DNA of 64,000 bases from F23-D06 sp045130275 (GCA_045130275.1 JBGUPL010000131.1:32430-96429); one strand, 5' to 3'; counted from the stretch's first letter, positions 31,221 through 39,427 are shown. Notes: generated by a model from the sequence alone, not told the origin. Program-made: numbers and translations.

Positions 31221-33425
31221 ATGAAGAAATTTTTACTCTTTATAACCCTATTGTCATTTGGATTTCATGTAGCGGTACTGGCCCAACAAGGCAACAACGT
31301 GACTGTGCAGTCGTTGCAAAACACGCACGTGGATACCATTCTGAAATACCATTTGGCGGGTGAGGGTGTGGAATTGACCAACGGAAAGTTCAACAACGCG
31401 CCCGGAATTGTCACTTCCAACCAGATTGGAACCTTCAACCGAAACAACTTCACTCAGTTTCCTTTCGAGACGGGTCTGGTTATGACTACGGGAGCCTGTT
31501 CGGTGGCCGCTGGCCCTAACAGTTCTTCCAGCGCATCCGTCACAGCAAACGTTTCTTACACTGACCAACTGCTGCAACAATACAACCAGGGCTACACCGT
31601 GCAGAACAGTGCGGCGCTTGACTTCGATTTCCTGGCTTACGCCGACACGTTTGCCTTCCACTATGTGTTTGGTTCGGAAGAATACCCCCAGTTCGTCTGC
31701 GCAAGCTACAACGACCTTTTCATCTTCCTGCTCACCGGTCCTGACCCTGTCACCGGCCTGAACACCACCAAGAATGTGGCGGTGATTCCCGGTACCATCT
31801 CCGCCACCAACCCTAACGGCCTGCCCGTTTCCATCAACACAGTGAATGGCGGTGCTTCGAGCAGCGGCGGCGCCACCTGTTACAGCGGAACTTACTCCGC
31901 CTACTACATTTCAAATGGTGCTGGTAACGGTGCGAACGGTATCGAATACAACGGTTACACCGTGGAACTCGCCGCTGAAGGTGTTATCAACGCCTGCGAC
32001 AACTACCACATGCATCTGGCTATCTGTAATGCTGGTGATAATGCCTATGACTCCGGAGTATTCCTCGAAGGCAAGAGTTTCCAAAGTGAGGTGGAAACCA
32101 AAATATTGATGCGTAACACTTACTGTTTGCATGAACCTATCGTGTTCGAATATGTGGCCGACAATGTGGACACCGTATTTGTGCTCACCCCGTCTGGTGA
32201 CACCCTCTGGAGCCCGTTCACCATCCCGAGCGCCGAAGTTTCCGACTCCGGTCTCTATTATCTCTATGTACATAAAGCCATCTCTTGTACGGATCTGTGG
32301 GCGCACGACAGTATCAATATCGAAATCATCAACACCTACAAACCGAATCTCGGAGAAGATCAATGGCTTTGCACTGGTGAATCGGCTTTTCTGAATTCCA
32401 ACTATTCCGACAGCTCTGCAGTCCTGATGTGGAACACCGGTGACCAAACTCCTTCCATCGAAGTCATCACCGCCGGCGAATATATTCTGGAAGTTGAGAT
32501 CTTCAACCCCAATACCCAAACAAACTGTTGGAGCTCAGACACAGTGAACATCCATTACTGGCCTCTTCCGAAACCGGAATTCGAGGCGGATGTCGTTTCG
32601 GGATGCACCCCTGTCATTTCCCGCTTCACCAACCTCACCGAACTCACCTCTGACACTCTCATCTGCGAATGGTATGTCTTCGATGAGAATTTCAATATTG
32701 TGGACTATTCTTCTGAATTTAATCCCACGTTCCATTTCAACAACGCAGGCACTTACTCTGTGAAACTGACCCTTACTACCGCAGAAGGATGTAAAGATTC
32801 CCTTATTAAATGGAATTATATCACCACTGCACCGCAGCCAAACATTGAATTTCTCGCCTCGCCTGAAACTTGCATGATGAGTGAAACTAACGGACAAATC
32901 GACTTCACGGCCTACTTGTCTGGCAATGTGGTCGATAACCCGAGTAACCATCTCGTATGGAATTTCGGGGACGGTGAGGAAACCGAAAACGAAACCACCA
33001 CGTCTCACACTTACTCCAGTTGGGGTGACTACATCGTGACGCTCACCCTGACAACAGATTCCGGATGCGGCGACTCCATAAGCCACACTATTGTCATTGA
33101 AGACGATCTGCGTTTCCCGAATGTGATCACGCCCAATGGGGACGGCATCAACGATGTATGGGCTATCGAGAACCTCAACACCGATATCAACCCCGAAGAC
33201 CCCGATGAATACCGCCACAACGAACTTCGTATCAGCGACCGTTACGGCAAAGTGGTATTCAAGACCAAGAACTATGACACTTGGGCAAAAGACGGACAGG
33301 TTTACATGGGCCAGAACCCGTTCACGGGCGAAGGCCTTAACGACGGTGTTTACTACTATACATTCTCCTATAAAGGGAAAGCCAAAACCACCACGTGGCA
33401 CGGGTCGATTACGATAATACGGTAG
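31221..33425 (+). CDS. Choice-of-anchor L protein with PKD domain and T9SS type B (gliding-type) sorting domain
   Basis: The 734-residue protein has a signal peptide (MKKFLLFITLLSFGFHVAVLA). A choice-of-anchor L domain follows (about 20-270; it includes GLVMTTGACSVAAGPNSS, FHYVFGSEEYPQFVCASYND and FIFLLTGPDP, the usual landmarks). Next come an Ig-like segment and PKD-like domains (about 440-620; VWNFGDGEETENETTTSHTY). The C-terminal domain starts FPNVITPNGDGINDVWAI and ends YYYTFSYKGKAKTTTWHG then SITIIR. That is the gliding-motility-associated type B signal for T9SS export. Such proteins are cell-surface or released adhesins; the ligand is unknown. Together with the 3164-residue type A protein it implies a working T9SS. 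Confidence 0.92.
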   Translation: MKKFLLFITLLSFGFHVAVLAQQGNNVTVQSLQNTHVDTILKYHLAGEGVELTNGKFNNAPGIVTSNQIGTFNRNNFTQFPFETGLVMTTGACSVAAGPNSSSSASVTANVSYTDQLLQQYNQGYTVQNSAALDFDFLAYADTFAFHYVFGSEEYPQFVCASYNDLFIFLLTGPDPVTGLNTTKNVAVIPGTISATNPNGLPVSINTVNGGASSSGGATCYSGTYSAYYISNGAGNGANGIEYNGYTVELAAEGVINACDNYHMHLAICNAGDNAYDSGVFLEGKSFQSEVETKILMRNTYCLHEPIVFEYVADNVDTVFVLTPSGDTLWSPFTIPSAEVSDSGLYYLYVHKAISCTDLWAHDSINIEIINTYKPNLGEDQWLCTGESAFLNSNYSDSSAVLMWNTGDQTPSIEVITAGEYILEVEIFNPNTQTNCWSSDTVNIHYWPLPKPEFEADVVSGCTPVISRFTNLTELTSDTLICEWYVFDENFNIVDYSSEFNPTFHFNNAGTYSVKLTLTTAEGCKDSLIKWNYITTAPQPNIEFLASPETCMMSETNGQIDFTAYLSGNVVDNPSNHLVWNFGDGEETENETTTSHTYSSWGDYIVTLTLTTDSGCGDSISHTIVIEDDLRFPNVITPNGDGINDVWAIENLNTDINPEDPDEYRHNELRISDRYGKVVFKTKNYDTWAKDGQVYMGQNPFTGEGLNDGVYYYTFSYKGKAKTTTWHGSITIIR

Positions 33426-33429
33426 CGGC

Positions 33430-33533
33430 TGTTGGCTATTGGTTATTGGCTGTTGGCTATTGGCTGTTAGCTGTTGGCTAAAAGCTAAAAGCTAAAGGCT
33501 AAAAGCTAAAAGCTAAAAGCTAAAGGCTAAACC
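33430..33533. repeat. Long 7-bp array, TTGGCTA switching to AAAGCTA, between convergent genes
   Basis: Seven TTGGCTA/TTGGCTG/TTAGCTG units are followed by seven AAAGCTA/AAGGCTA units in the same phase. The right end encodes the last five residues and TAG stop of the ArsP_2 gene. Confidence 0.92.
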
Positions 33534-34397
33534 GCCGATCAGCAAGCCCAGCGCCATCGTTATTCCTTTCATAATCAAAAAATTACGCTTTGATTGCGCC
33601 ATAAGCGGGATTCCTGCGTGCCCGTTCTGTGCAATGGAATTGGCAAGCAATACGGCAAAGGGAATATTGCCCTGTAGGAACAGCATCACGAAAATGAGAT
33701 GCGGACCGGAAACCGGGAGGAAACCGACTCCCACAGCAATCAGCAGCAAAAGCCACTTGGTCCAAGCATTGTGTTCCAAGACAGCCTGCATATCCACGAA
33801 CTGGTTGAGAACACCCAGCACCAAAAGCGTTCCGAATGCATAAAGGAACAGTTTTAAGGCATGTTGCTTAATGACGTGTTCCCACACGTGCTCACACAAA
33901 TAATGAGACATCCGCTCGCGGAACGACTTTCCGTGGTTTTCCGGTCGCTCATGCCGATGCTCCTCGTGAATGACAAAATCATGATTTTCGAATGTGACGA
34001 TTTTGTTTTCAGGAACTTTTAACAATATCAATCCAACCACAAGCCCGATGACGAAAAGGATGCCGGTCAAGATAAGCGCCTGTTTCGGACTCTCGGCAGC
34101 AAGGAAAAGCGCTTCATCGCCGAAAGTCGCCACCATACCGCCGATCATTGCTCCGAAAGAGAGCAAGCGGTGGGTGAAGAGTGACACCACGACGAAGCCG
34201 CCGGCGCATCCGGGAATCGCCCCAAGCAGGCAGGCCAACGCGACTTCTGCCACGGGCTTCCCGTGCAATCTCTTAAATAAACGTCCTGAGGATGAAATAT
34301 TTATGGATTCCACCACTGCCATCAGCAATAATACCAACAGCGTGATTGAAACCGACTCTCGTAACGCTTCCCAAAATATATGCAATGTGGTTTGCAT
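33513..34397 (-). CDS. Putative heavy-metal exporter, ArsP_2 (10TM) family
   Basis: The 294-residue protein shows about eight to ten hydrophobic segments split by a charged, histidine-rich loop (FVIHEEHRHERPENHGKSF, about residues 140-160). Each half has a motif seen in this family: GCAGGFVVVSLFTH and FGAMIGGMVATFGDEALFLAA in the first half, GFLPVSGPHLIFVMLF and ANSIAQNGHAGIPLMAQSK in the second. The family is annotated as putative permease for arsenic compounds or other metals; the substrate is unproven. The final LAFSF and the stop codon are encoded by the heptamer array. No ArsR-like regulator lies nearby. Confidence 0.82.
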   Translation of the reverse strand: MQTTLHIFWEALRESVSITLLVLLLMAVVESINISSSGRLFKRLHGKPVAEVALACLLGAIPGCAGGFVVVSLFTHRLLSFGAMIGGMVATFGDEALFLAAESPKQALILTGILFVIGLVVGLILLKVPENKIVTFENHDFVIHEEHRHERPENHGKSFRERMSHYLCEHVWEHVIKQHALKLFLYAFGTLLVLGVLNQFVDMQAVLEHNAWTKWLLLLIAVGVGFLPVSGPHLIFVMLFLQGNIPFAVLLANSIAQNGHAGIPLMAQSKRNFLIMKGITMALGLLIGGLAFSF

Positions 34398-34420
34398 TAT
34401 AGGTTATGATTATTGATTGC

Positions 34421-34439
34421 GGACGTATGCGATACATCC
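34421..34439. repeat. Palindrome of a second dispersed family (GGACGTATGCGATAC type)
   Basis: GGACGTATGCGATACATCC is a near-perfect inverted repeat. A related copy in inverse orientation lies at 57158-57177. Confidence 0.55.
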
Positions 34440-34453
34440 CTAGATACTCCCAA

Positions 34454-34488
34454 AACTACTAACTGCTAACTACTAACTGCTAACTAAC
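34454..34488. repeat. 7-bp tandem array, CTAACTG family
   Basis: Units CTACTAA, CTGCTAA, CTACTAA, CTGCTAA, CTAAC end at the stop codon of the [FeFe]-hydrogenase-like gene (34488). Confidence 0.82.
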
Positions 34489-35864
34489 TATAGATTCAGG
34501 TTTTTCACAATGGTGGGATCCGTTTTTTTCGCACCCCAAACCTTGGCGGAGATGTCGTGCGCCTCCTTGGGAGTCAGCATATCGTAATGCTCCATGGCGC
34601 GCTGCACGAAAATGCATTGCTGAATCTGGGCCTTGTCGGTAACCACAGCATCGGCAAGCGCTTTGCAAGAGGGGTATCCGCACAAATGGCAATCGACTTG
34701 CGGCAGACACTGGTTGATTTCGAACGCCCGTTTCATCTTCTGCATAGCCGCCGCCACATTGTCATCCATCTTATCCATCGAACGAGGTTCCACTTCGCCT
34801 ACATGCCGTTTATCGGCCAGATAGTCGAAATAGTTGAGCAGGTCATTGTCTTCCGCATCCACCTCCTCAGAGCATTTCGCCATTCTTTTACGTTGACGCT
34901 CGATCATGAGGAAACGATTCTCCGCCGTGAGGATACCACCGCAGCAGCTGCCATCGCAGGCGCGAAGTTCGAGAAAATCAATATCTTGGATATCCTCATC
35001 TTCCACCTTCTCCAAAAATTCAGAAACATTGTGGATATCATCTATAGCCAGATTCCGTCCGGTGCGCAACATCTTGGTCTCGCCGCCAGTAAGCGGGTAA
35101 GTGATGCTGGCCTTCGAAAGGCGGTGGAATCGTGCCGACTCGTCGCATATCTTGTACTCTCCCGTCTTGATAACCCGTAACACCTTGCTATACAAATAGT
35201 TCATATTAATCACACCCGACACGGGAGATTTTTCCTCTCCCACTGGGCTCTTGATGGCGGCAATCTTCGCGGCACACGGCGACACGTAAAAAATGCCGAT
35301 ATCCTCCTCCTTGACACCCTTCTCCGTCAAACTTTTCTTGATGTATTCGGCGGTCATGTCAAAAGGCGCTTTCACAGGGTAGATATTGTCCACCAAAACA
35401 GGAAACTTCACCTGAATCAAGCGCACGATGGCCGGGCAAAACGACGAAATGACCGGTTTCTCGTAAGAGACGTTCCCTCTTTCAAGGTCCCTGCGGATAA
35501 ATTCCTTAATGAAGTCCACACTTTTCTCCACTTCGTAAATATCCTTGAAGCCGAGATGCAGCAGGGCGGAAAGGATTGTCCGTTCACGGATTTTCTCCTC
35601 AAACTGTGCCAGGAAGATGGAAGGCACCAGCAGCACCGGGTATTTGTAATCGTAAACCGTCTGGAAGTCGTCCTGCTCGATGTAGATGGCGTTCATCGGG
35701 CAGGCCACATAGCAGCGCCCGCAATCAACGCAACGGTTCGGATCGAGCACCGGATGCCCGTCTTCCACATGTATCGCGCTCGTGGGGCACACGCCCGTGC
35801 AATGCGAGCATCCGATACAAAGGTCGTATTTAAATTTCAATGCGTGGTGGAAATCTTCGGCCAT
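34488..35864 (-). CDS. [FeFe]-hydrogenase-like protein with ferredoxin and C-terminal Fe-S domains (probable sensory type)
   Basis: The 458-residue protein begins with a two-cluster ferredoxin (CIGCSHCTGVCP; CVDCGRCYVACP). A hydrogenase large-subunit domain follows, with reduced but complete H-cluster cysteines: SSFCPA (L1), SPCAAK (L2) and ACDGSCCGG (L3). The usual proton-relay TSCCP wording is lost. It ends with an RnfB-like Fe-S domain (CLPQVDCHLCGYPSCKA, about 395). It is third in an apparent operon with DRTGG and HATPase proteins. That grouping resembles the putative sensory hydrogenases of anaerobes rather than a bulk H2 producer. HydEFG maturases are not in the window. Redox or H2 sensing is inferred. 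Confidence 0.85.
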   Translation of the reverse strand: MAEDFHHALKFKYDLCIGCSHCTGVCPTSAIHVEDGHPVLDPNRCVDCGRCYVACPMNAIYIEQDDFQTVYDYKYPVLLVPSIFLAQFEEKIRERTILSALLHLGFKDIYEVEKSVDFIKEFIRRDLERGNVSYEKPVISSFCPAIVRLIQVKFPVLVDNIYPVKAPFDMTAEYIKKSLTEKGVKEEDIGIFYVSPCAAKIAAIKSPVGEEKSPVSGVINMNYLYSKVLRVIKTGEYKICDESARFHRLSKASITYPLTGGETKMLRTGRNLAIDDIHNVSEFLEKVEDEDIQDIDFLELRACDGSCCGGILTAENRFLMIERQRKRMAKCSEEVDAEDNDLLNYFDYLADKRHVGEVEPRSMDKMDDNVAAAMQKMKRAFEINQCLPQVDCHLCGYPSCKALADAVVTDKAQIQQCIFVQRAMEHYDMLTPKEAHDISAKVWGAKKTDPTIVKNLNL

Positions 35865-35920
35865 GATGAGGTCAGTTTAAGTGGTAATGTTTGTTTCTTT
35901 TTGGAACTTGAAGCTGATTT

Positions 35921-35995
35921 GAGACTTAAGACTTGAGACTTGAGACTTTACGACTTCGTCAAAAAAAGTCTTAAGTCCTACGTCTTACGTCTCTA
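35921..35995. repeat. 7-bp arrays, GACTTGA then GTCTTAC families, inside the hydrogenase-like operon
   Basis: The first half reads GACTTAA, GACTTGA, GACTTGA, GACTTTA. The second half reads GTCTTAA, GTCCTAC, GTCTTAC, GTCTCTA, roughly the inverse complement. A short spacer with a T/A run separates them, so they could pair as an imperfect hairpin in the intercistronic RNA. The right end carries the TAG stop of the HATPase gene. Confidence 0.8.
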
Positions 35996-36406
35996 TTGGA
36001 AATAGTTGATAAATTCGATGGTGGTACCTTTGCCGACCTCGGAAGTGATGTTCAGAGTGTCGGAGTTGTTTTTGATATTGGGGAGACCCATACCGGCACC
36101 GAAACCCATTTCCCGCACTTTTTGGGATGCAGTGGAATAACCTTTCTGCATGGCGCGATCGATGTCGGGGATGCCGGGACCTTCGTCGGCAAGTACAATC
36201 TTGACGTGATCCTCTTCCAGATCAACAGTGATATCACCGCGATAGGCATGGGCCACAATGTTCACCTCAGCCTCATAGAGGGCAACCACGGTTTTTTTGA
36301 CGATTTCGGGACTTACCCCTATTTTCTTGAGCATCCGCTTCACCTGGCTGGATGTGGAGCCTGCGTTGGTGAAATCCCCACCTTCTACATGGTAAACGAA
36401 ATTCAT
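35993..36406 (-). CDS. HATPase-domain protein (anti-sigma factor/serine kinase-like)
   Basis: The 137-residue protein is a single GHKL ATPase domain with the N box (VALYEAEVNIVAHAY; conserved E and N), the G1 box (LADEGPGIPD) and a glycine lid (MGFGAGMGLPNIKNN). This is the SpoIIAB/RsbW-type layout without a dimerisation domain. Homologues occur beside [FeFe]-hydrogenase-like genes and DRTGG proteins in anaerobes. It lies 26 bases downstream of the DRTGG gene and 128 bases upstream of the hydrogenase-like gene. The target, a sigma or anti-anti-sigma partner, is not encoded nearby. The stop codon lies in a heptamer array. Confidence 0.87.
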   Translation of the reverse strand: MNFVYHVEGGDFTNAGSTSSQVKRMLKKIGVSPEIVKKTVVALYEAEVNIVAHAYRGDITVDLEEDHVKIVLADEGPGIPDIDRAMQKGYSTASQKVREMGFGAGMGLPNIKNNSDTLNITSEVGKGTTIEFINYFQ

Positions 36407-36432
36407 AATGTCAGATTTGGTTAATAATCAGG

Positions 36433-36780
36433 TTAATAAACAGCTGGCAGACCTGCATTGTACAAGATTCCGGAAGTCTTATACATGGAGTACTCCGTTC
36501 TGATGACCACCATGTCGTTGTCCTCAGCCAGTTCCTTCATCTCTTCCGTCACCTCTTTGCCACGCACAATCAGCAAATAGCTGATGTCAGACATTTCGCA
36601 AGTCCGTATGGACTGCAAGTTGCTCAGCCCCGTGAGCAGAAGCAAATTGTTGACATCCTTCAACGTAAGCACGTCGCTCATCAAATCTGAAGCGAATACG
36701 CACTCTATTTGTCGATCCAGATATTCTTCTCCGCAAATGATCTCACCTTGCACCAGCGTTTTAATTTCTTCGAGTGTCAT
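36433..36780 (-). CDS. DRTGG-domain protein
   Basis: The 115-residue protein matches a free-standing DRTGG domain in length and pattern: MTLEEIKTLVQGEIICG, then VFASDLMSDVLTLKDVNNLLLLTGL, and NDMVVIRTEYSMYKTSGILYNAGL. DRTGG domains are small alpha/beta modules often placed beside CBS domains or phosphotransacetylases; their ligand is unknown. It is first in the apparent three-gene operon with HATPase and [FeFe]-hydrogenase-like proteins, and has a TATCTTTGC promoter 39 bases upstream. Confidence 0.85.
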   Translation of the reverse strand: MTLEEIKTLVQGEIICGEEYLDRQIECVFASDLMSDVLTLKDVNNLLLLTGLSNLQSIRTCEMSDISYLLIVRGKEVTEEMKELAEDNDMVVIRTEYSMYKTSGILYNAGLPAVY

Positions 36781-36819
36781 TTTCTACAATGTTTCAATTC
36801 GTGTTTTTAAAAATAATCT

Positions 36820-36828
36820 GCAAAGATA
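36820..36828 (-). promoter_or_regulatory. -7 promoter element of the DRTGG/HATPase/hydrogenase-like operon
   Basis: The minus strand reads TATCTTTGC, 39 bases before the ATG at 36780. Confidence 0.72.
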
Positions 36829-36875
36829 CTTTTTTTTTAAATTGCACGTTATCCTTTCGTTTTGTGTTTTTTGTG

Positions 36876-36884
36876 TATTTTTGC
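36876..36884 (+). promoter_or_regulatory. -7 promoter element upstream of the 37032 gene, repeats in the leader
   Basis: TATTTTTGC lies 147 bases before the ATG at 37032. Two heptamer arrays fill most of the intervening leader. Confidence 0.62.
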
Positions 36885-36892
36885 CGCGCTTT

Positions 36893-37022
36893 TGGGACTT
36901 GGGACTGAGATTTGAGATTTGAGATTTGAAACATAGAATAAACAACGAAGGGCAATATGACAAAAGACTTGAAACGAACGTAAAACATCAAAAGTCTTAC
37001 GTCTAACGTCCAACGTCTAAAA
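36893..37022. repeat. Two 7-bp arrays in a predicted 5' leader (GAGATTT and GTCTAAC families)
   Basis: The left array (36893-36930) reads GGGACTT, GGGACTG, AGATTTG, AGATTTG, AGATTTG. The right array (36991-37022) reads GTCTTAC, GTCTAAC, GTCCAAC, GTCTAAA. About 60 bases of unique sequence lie between them. Confidence 0.75.
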
Positions 37023-37031
37023 CCTTAAACA

Positions 37032-37544
37032 ATGAACATATTAGGATTTTGCATTTTAGCGAGCGTCGTGATTTTGGTTGCTGGCGCGGTGTATGTCACG
37101 AAAATGGTCATGGAAGCGAAGGCAAAGATGGCCGCGCTGGAAGCCAGCAAGGGCAACCGGGCGGCAGTGCTGCCGCTGAGGCTTCAGGCCTACGAACGCA
37201 TGGCCCTGTTCCTTGAACGCATCGACCCCAACCAGCTGGTGATGCGCATCCATACCGCAGGACTGACGGTCTCACAGGAGCAGAACCTGCTTCTCACCGC
37301 CATCCGCAGTGAGTTTGAGCACAACCTCTCCCAACAAATCTATATTTCCGACAATGTATGGCAAAAAATATGCGATGCCAAGGGTGACATCGAGGCCATC
37401 ATCAACACTGTCGCCGCTGACATGAACAAGGACGCCGAAAGCCGCGAGTTTGCCGAAACGGTGCTGAACGTCACCTCCCAAAAACCCGTCGTGGAGCTGG
37501 CCATCCAGATTCTAAAGGCTGACATGCAGAAGTGGGCGTATTAG
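37032..37544 (+). CDS. Conserved single-pass membrane protein of unknown function
   Basis: The 170-residue protein has one N-terminal membrane helix (about residues 3-25, ILGFCILASVVILVAGAVYV), a basic linker, and a soluble helical domain (LQAYERMALFLERIDPNQLVMRIH; SEFEHNLSQQIYISDNVWQKI). It looks like a Bacteroidota-specific family of small membrane proteins seen in many genomes. I know no function for it and cannot assign one. The heptamer arrays on both sides are notable: one sits in the predicted leader, the other supplies the stop codon. Confidence 0.8.
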   Translation: MNILGFCILASVVILVAGAVYVTKMVMEAKAKMAALEASKGNRAAVLPLRLQAYERMALFLERIDPNQLVMRIHTAGLTVSQEQNLLLTAIRSEFEHNLSQQIYISDNVWQKICDAKGDIEAIINTVAADMNKDAESREFAETVLNVTSQKPVVELAIQILKADMQKWAY

Positions 37545-37627
37545 CTGTTGGCTGTTAGCTATTAGCTATTAGCTGTTGGCTTTTGGCTATTAGCTGTTGG
37601 TTTTTAGCTATTGGCCTTTGGCTTAAC
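37540..37627. repeat. 7-bp tandem array, TTAGCTG/TTGGCTA family
   Basis: About twelve units (TTAGCTG, TTGGCTG, TTAGCTA, TTTGGCT and variants) begin at the stop codon of the preceding gene; the TAG at 37542-37544 belongs to the first unit. Confidence 0.9.
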
Positions 37628-37666
37628 CGTTAGCTAAACACTTTGCCGAATTGAACGTTTTTTTTG

Positions 37667-37675
37667 TATTTTTGC
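37667..37675 (+). promoter_or_regulatory. -7 promoter element of pruA
   Basis: TATTTTTGC lies 47 bases before the ATG at 37723. Confidence 0.75.
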
Positions 37676-37722
37676 ACCGAAATTTTATTCCCTAACATAA
37701 AATTAAGAACAAAGAATTAATT

Positions 37723-39348
37723 ATGAACAACGCCAATTATGTTTTCAGAGAACCGAAGAATGAACCGGTTTACTCTTATGCACCCGGCACGCCGGAAAGA
37801 GCATTATTGCAAAAGGAGTTAGAGAGACAATATAACCAAGAGATTGAGATTCCGCTGATCATTGGCGGAAAAGAAGTCAGAACGGGTGACATGGGACAGG
37901 TGGTGATGCCCACCGAACACAACCACGTGCTGGCGAGATACCACAAAGTGGGTGCCAAAGAGGTGCAGATGGCCATCGACGCAGCCATGGCTGCCAAGAA
38001 AGGCTGGGAGGAGACCCCTTGGATCCAACGCGCTTCCATCATGATGAAGGCCGCTGAACTCCTCGCCACCAAATACCGCTATATTCTGAACGCCTCCTGT
38101 ATGTTGGGTCAAGGAAAGAGCCCTATGCAGGCTGAGATCGACTGCCCGTGCGAGGCCATCGATTTCCTGCGTTTCAACACCTATTTCGCTTCCCAACTCT
38201 ATGGTCAGCAACCCATTTCCGACCACGCCACGCTCAACCGCAACGAGTACCGCGGCATGGAAGGCTTTGTGTATGCCATCACCCCGTTCAACTTCACCTC
38301 TATCGCGTTGAACCTCAACGTGGCACCCGCTTTGATGGGTAACGTCACGATCTGGAAGCCCTCTACCACGGCTATCCTTTCTAACTACTACCTGATGAAA
38401 CTCCTCCAGGAAGCCGGTCTTCCCGACGGTGTCATCAACTTCCTGCCCGGCAGCGGTTCTGTCATCAGCAGCGTGGCCTTCAAGTCCCCGCACTTGGCTG
38501 GCATCCACTTCACCGGCAGCACCGGCACCTTCAAGAGCTTCTGGAAACTCATCGGCGAGAACATCGACATCTACAACACCTACCCGAAGATCGTGGGTGA
38601 AACCGGTGGCAAGGACTTCATCTTCGCCCACAAGACGGCTCCCGCACGCGAGCTGGCAGTGGCCATTCTCCGCGGCGCTTTCGAGTACCAAGGTCAGAAG
38701 TGCTCCGCCGCTTCCCGCGCCTACGTGCCCAAATCCATTTGGGAGGAGACTCTGCAACATATCAAAGACATGATGAAGACTGTGAAGATGGGTGACGTTC
38801 GCGACTTCTCCAACTTCATCAACGCCGTCATCGATGAGAAATCCTTCGACAACATCGCTGGCTACATCGACCGTGCGAAAGCCTCCAAGGATGCTGAAAT
38901 CGTGCTCGGTGGCAACTACGACAAGTCTGTCGGTTATTTCGTGGAGCCTACCATCATCTTGGCCAAGACTACGGATTACGAGTCCATCCGCGAAGAGATC
39001 TTCGGACCGGTCATCACGGTGTATGTCTATGAGGACGACAAATACGAAGAGATGCTGCACATCTGCGACGAGACCTCCCCGTACGCCCTCACCGGTTCCA
39101 TCATCGCCCGCGACCGCTACGCCATCATCCAAGCCGAGAACATCCTGCGTCATTGCGCTGGCAACTTCTACATCAACGACAAGCCGACAGGCGCAGTGGT
39201 GGGTTGCCAACCCTTCGGCGGCGCTCGCGCATCCGGCACCAACGACAAGGCCGGCAGCATGCTCAACCTCGTCCGCTGGATCAGCGCCCGTTGCATCAAG
39301 GAGACCTACGTCCCCGCCACGGATTACGGCTATCCGTTCCTCGGATAA
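37723..39348 (+). CDS. pruA: L-glutamate gamma-semialdehyde (1-pyrroline-5-carboxylate) dehydrogenase
   Basis: The 541-residue aldehyde dehydrogenase is the single-domain form used in Bacteroidota and mitochondria. Key elements are visible: IIGGKEVRTGD near the N-terminus, the NAD-binding FTGSTGTFKSFWKLIG, the catalytic glutamate in VGETGGKDF, the catalytic cysteine in YQGQKCSAASRAYVP, and the C-terminal PFGGARASGTNDKAGS, a P5CDH hallmark. It oxidises the proline-catabolic semialdehyde to glutamate. No proline dehydrogenase (putA/prodh) lies next to it. A terminator follows. Strong C-ending codon bias suggests high expression. Confidence 0.96.
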   Translation: MNNANYVFREPKNEPVYSYAPGTPERALLQKELERQYNQEIEIPLIIGGKEVRTGDMGQVVMPTEHNHVLARYHKVGAKEVQMAIDAAMAAKKGWEETPWIQRASIMMKAAELLATKYRYILNASCMLGQGKSPMQAEIDCPCEAIDFLRFNTYFASQLYGQQPISDHATLNRNEYRGMEGFVYAITPFNFTSIALNLNVAPALMGNVTIWKPSTTAILSNYYLMKLLQEAGLPDGVINFLPGSGSVISSVAFKSPHLAGIHFTGSTGTFKSFWKLIGENIDIYNTYPKIVGETGGKDFIFAHKTAPARELAVAILRGAFEYQGQKCSAASRAYVPKSIWEETLQHIKDMMKTVKMGDVRDFSNFINAVIDEKSFDNIAGYIDRAKASKDAEIVLGGNYDKSVGYFVEPTIILAKTTDYESIREEIFGPVITVYVYEDDKYEEMLHICDETSPYALTGSIIARDRYAIIQAENILRHCAGNFYINDKPTGAVVGCQPFGGARASGTNDKAGSMLNLVRWISARCIKETYVPATDYGYPFLG

Positions 39349-39370
39349 TTTTTTGACAAACAATACGATT

Positions 39371-39399
39371 AAAGGCGACTCTCACGAGCCGCCTTTTTC
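39371..39399 (+). terminator. Rho-independent terminator of pruA
   Basis: Arms AAAGGCG and CGCCTTT, with an inner CTC/GAG pairing, are followed by TTTTTC. Confidence 0.85.
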
Positions 39400-39403
39400 T
39401 ATA

Positions 39404-39427
39404 CCCATAAACCTTAAACCATAAACC
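39404..39427. repeat. Short 7-bp array, CCTTAAA/CCATAAA family
   Basis: Three units (CCATAAA, CCTTAAA, CCATAAA) lie just upstream of the promoter of the YD-like gene. Confidence 0.7.
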
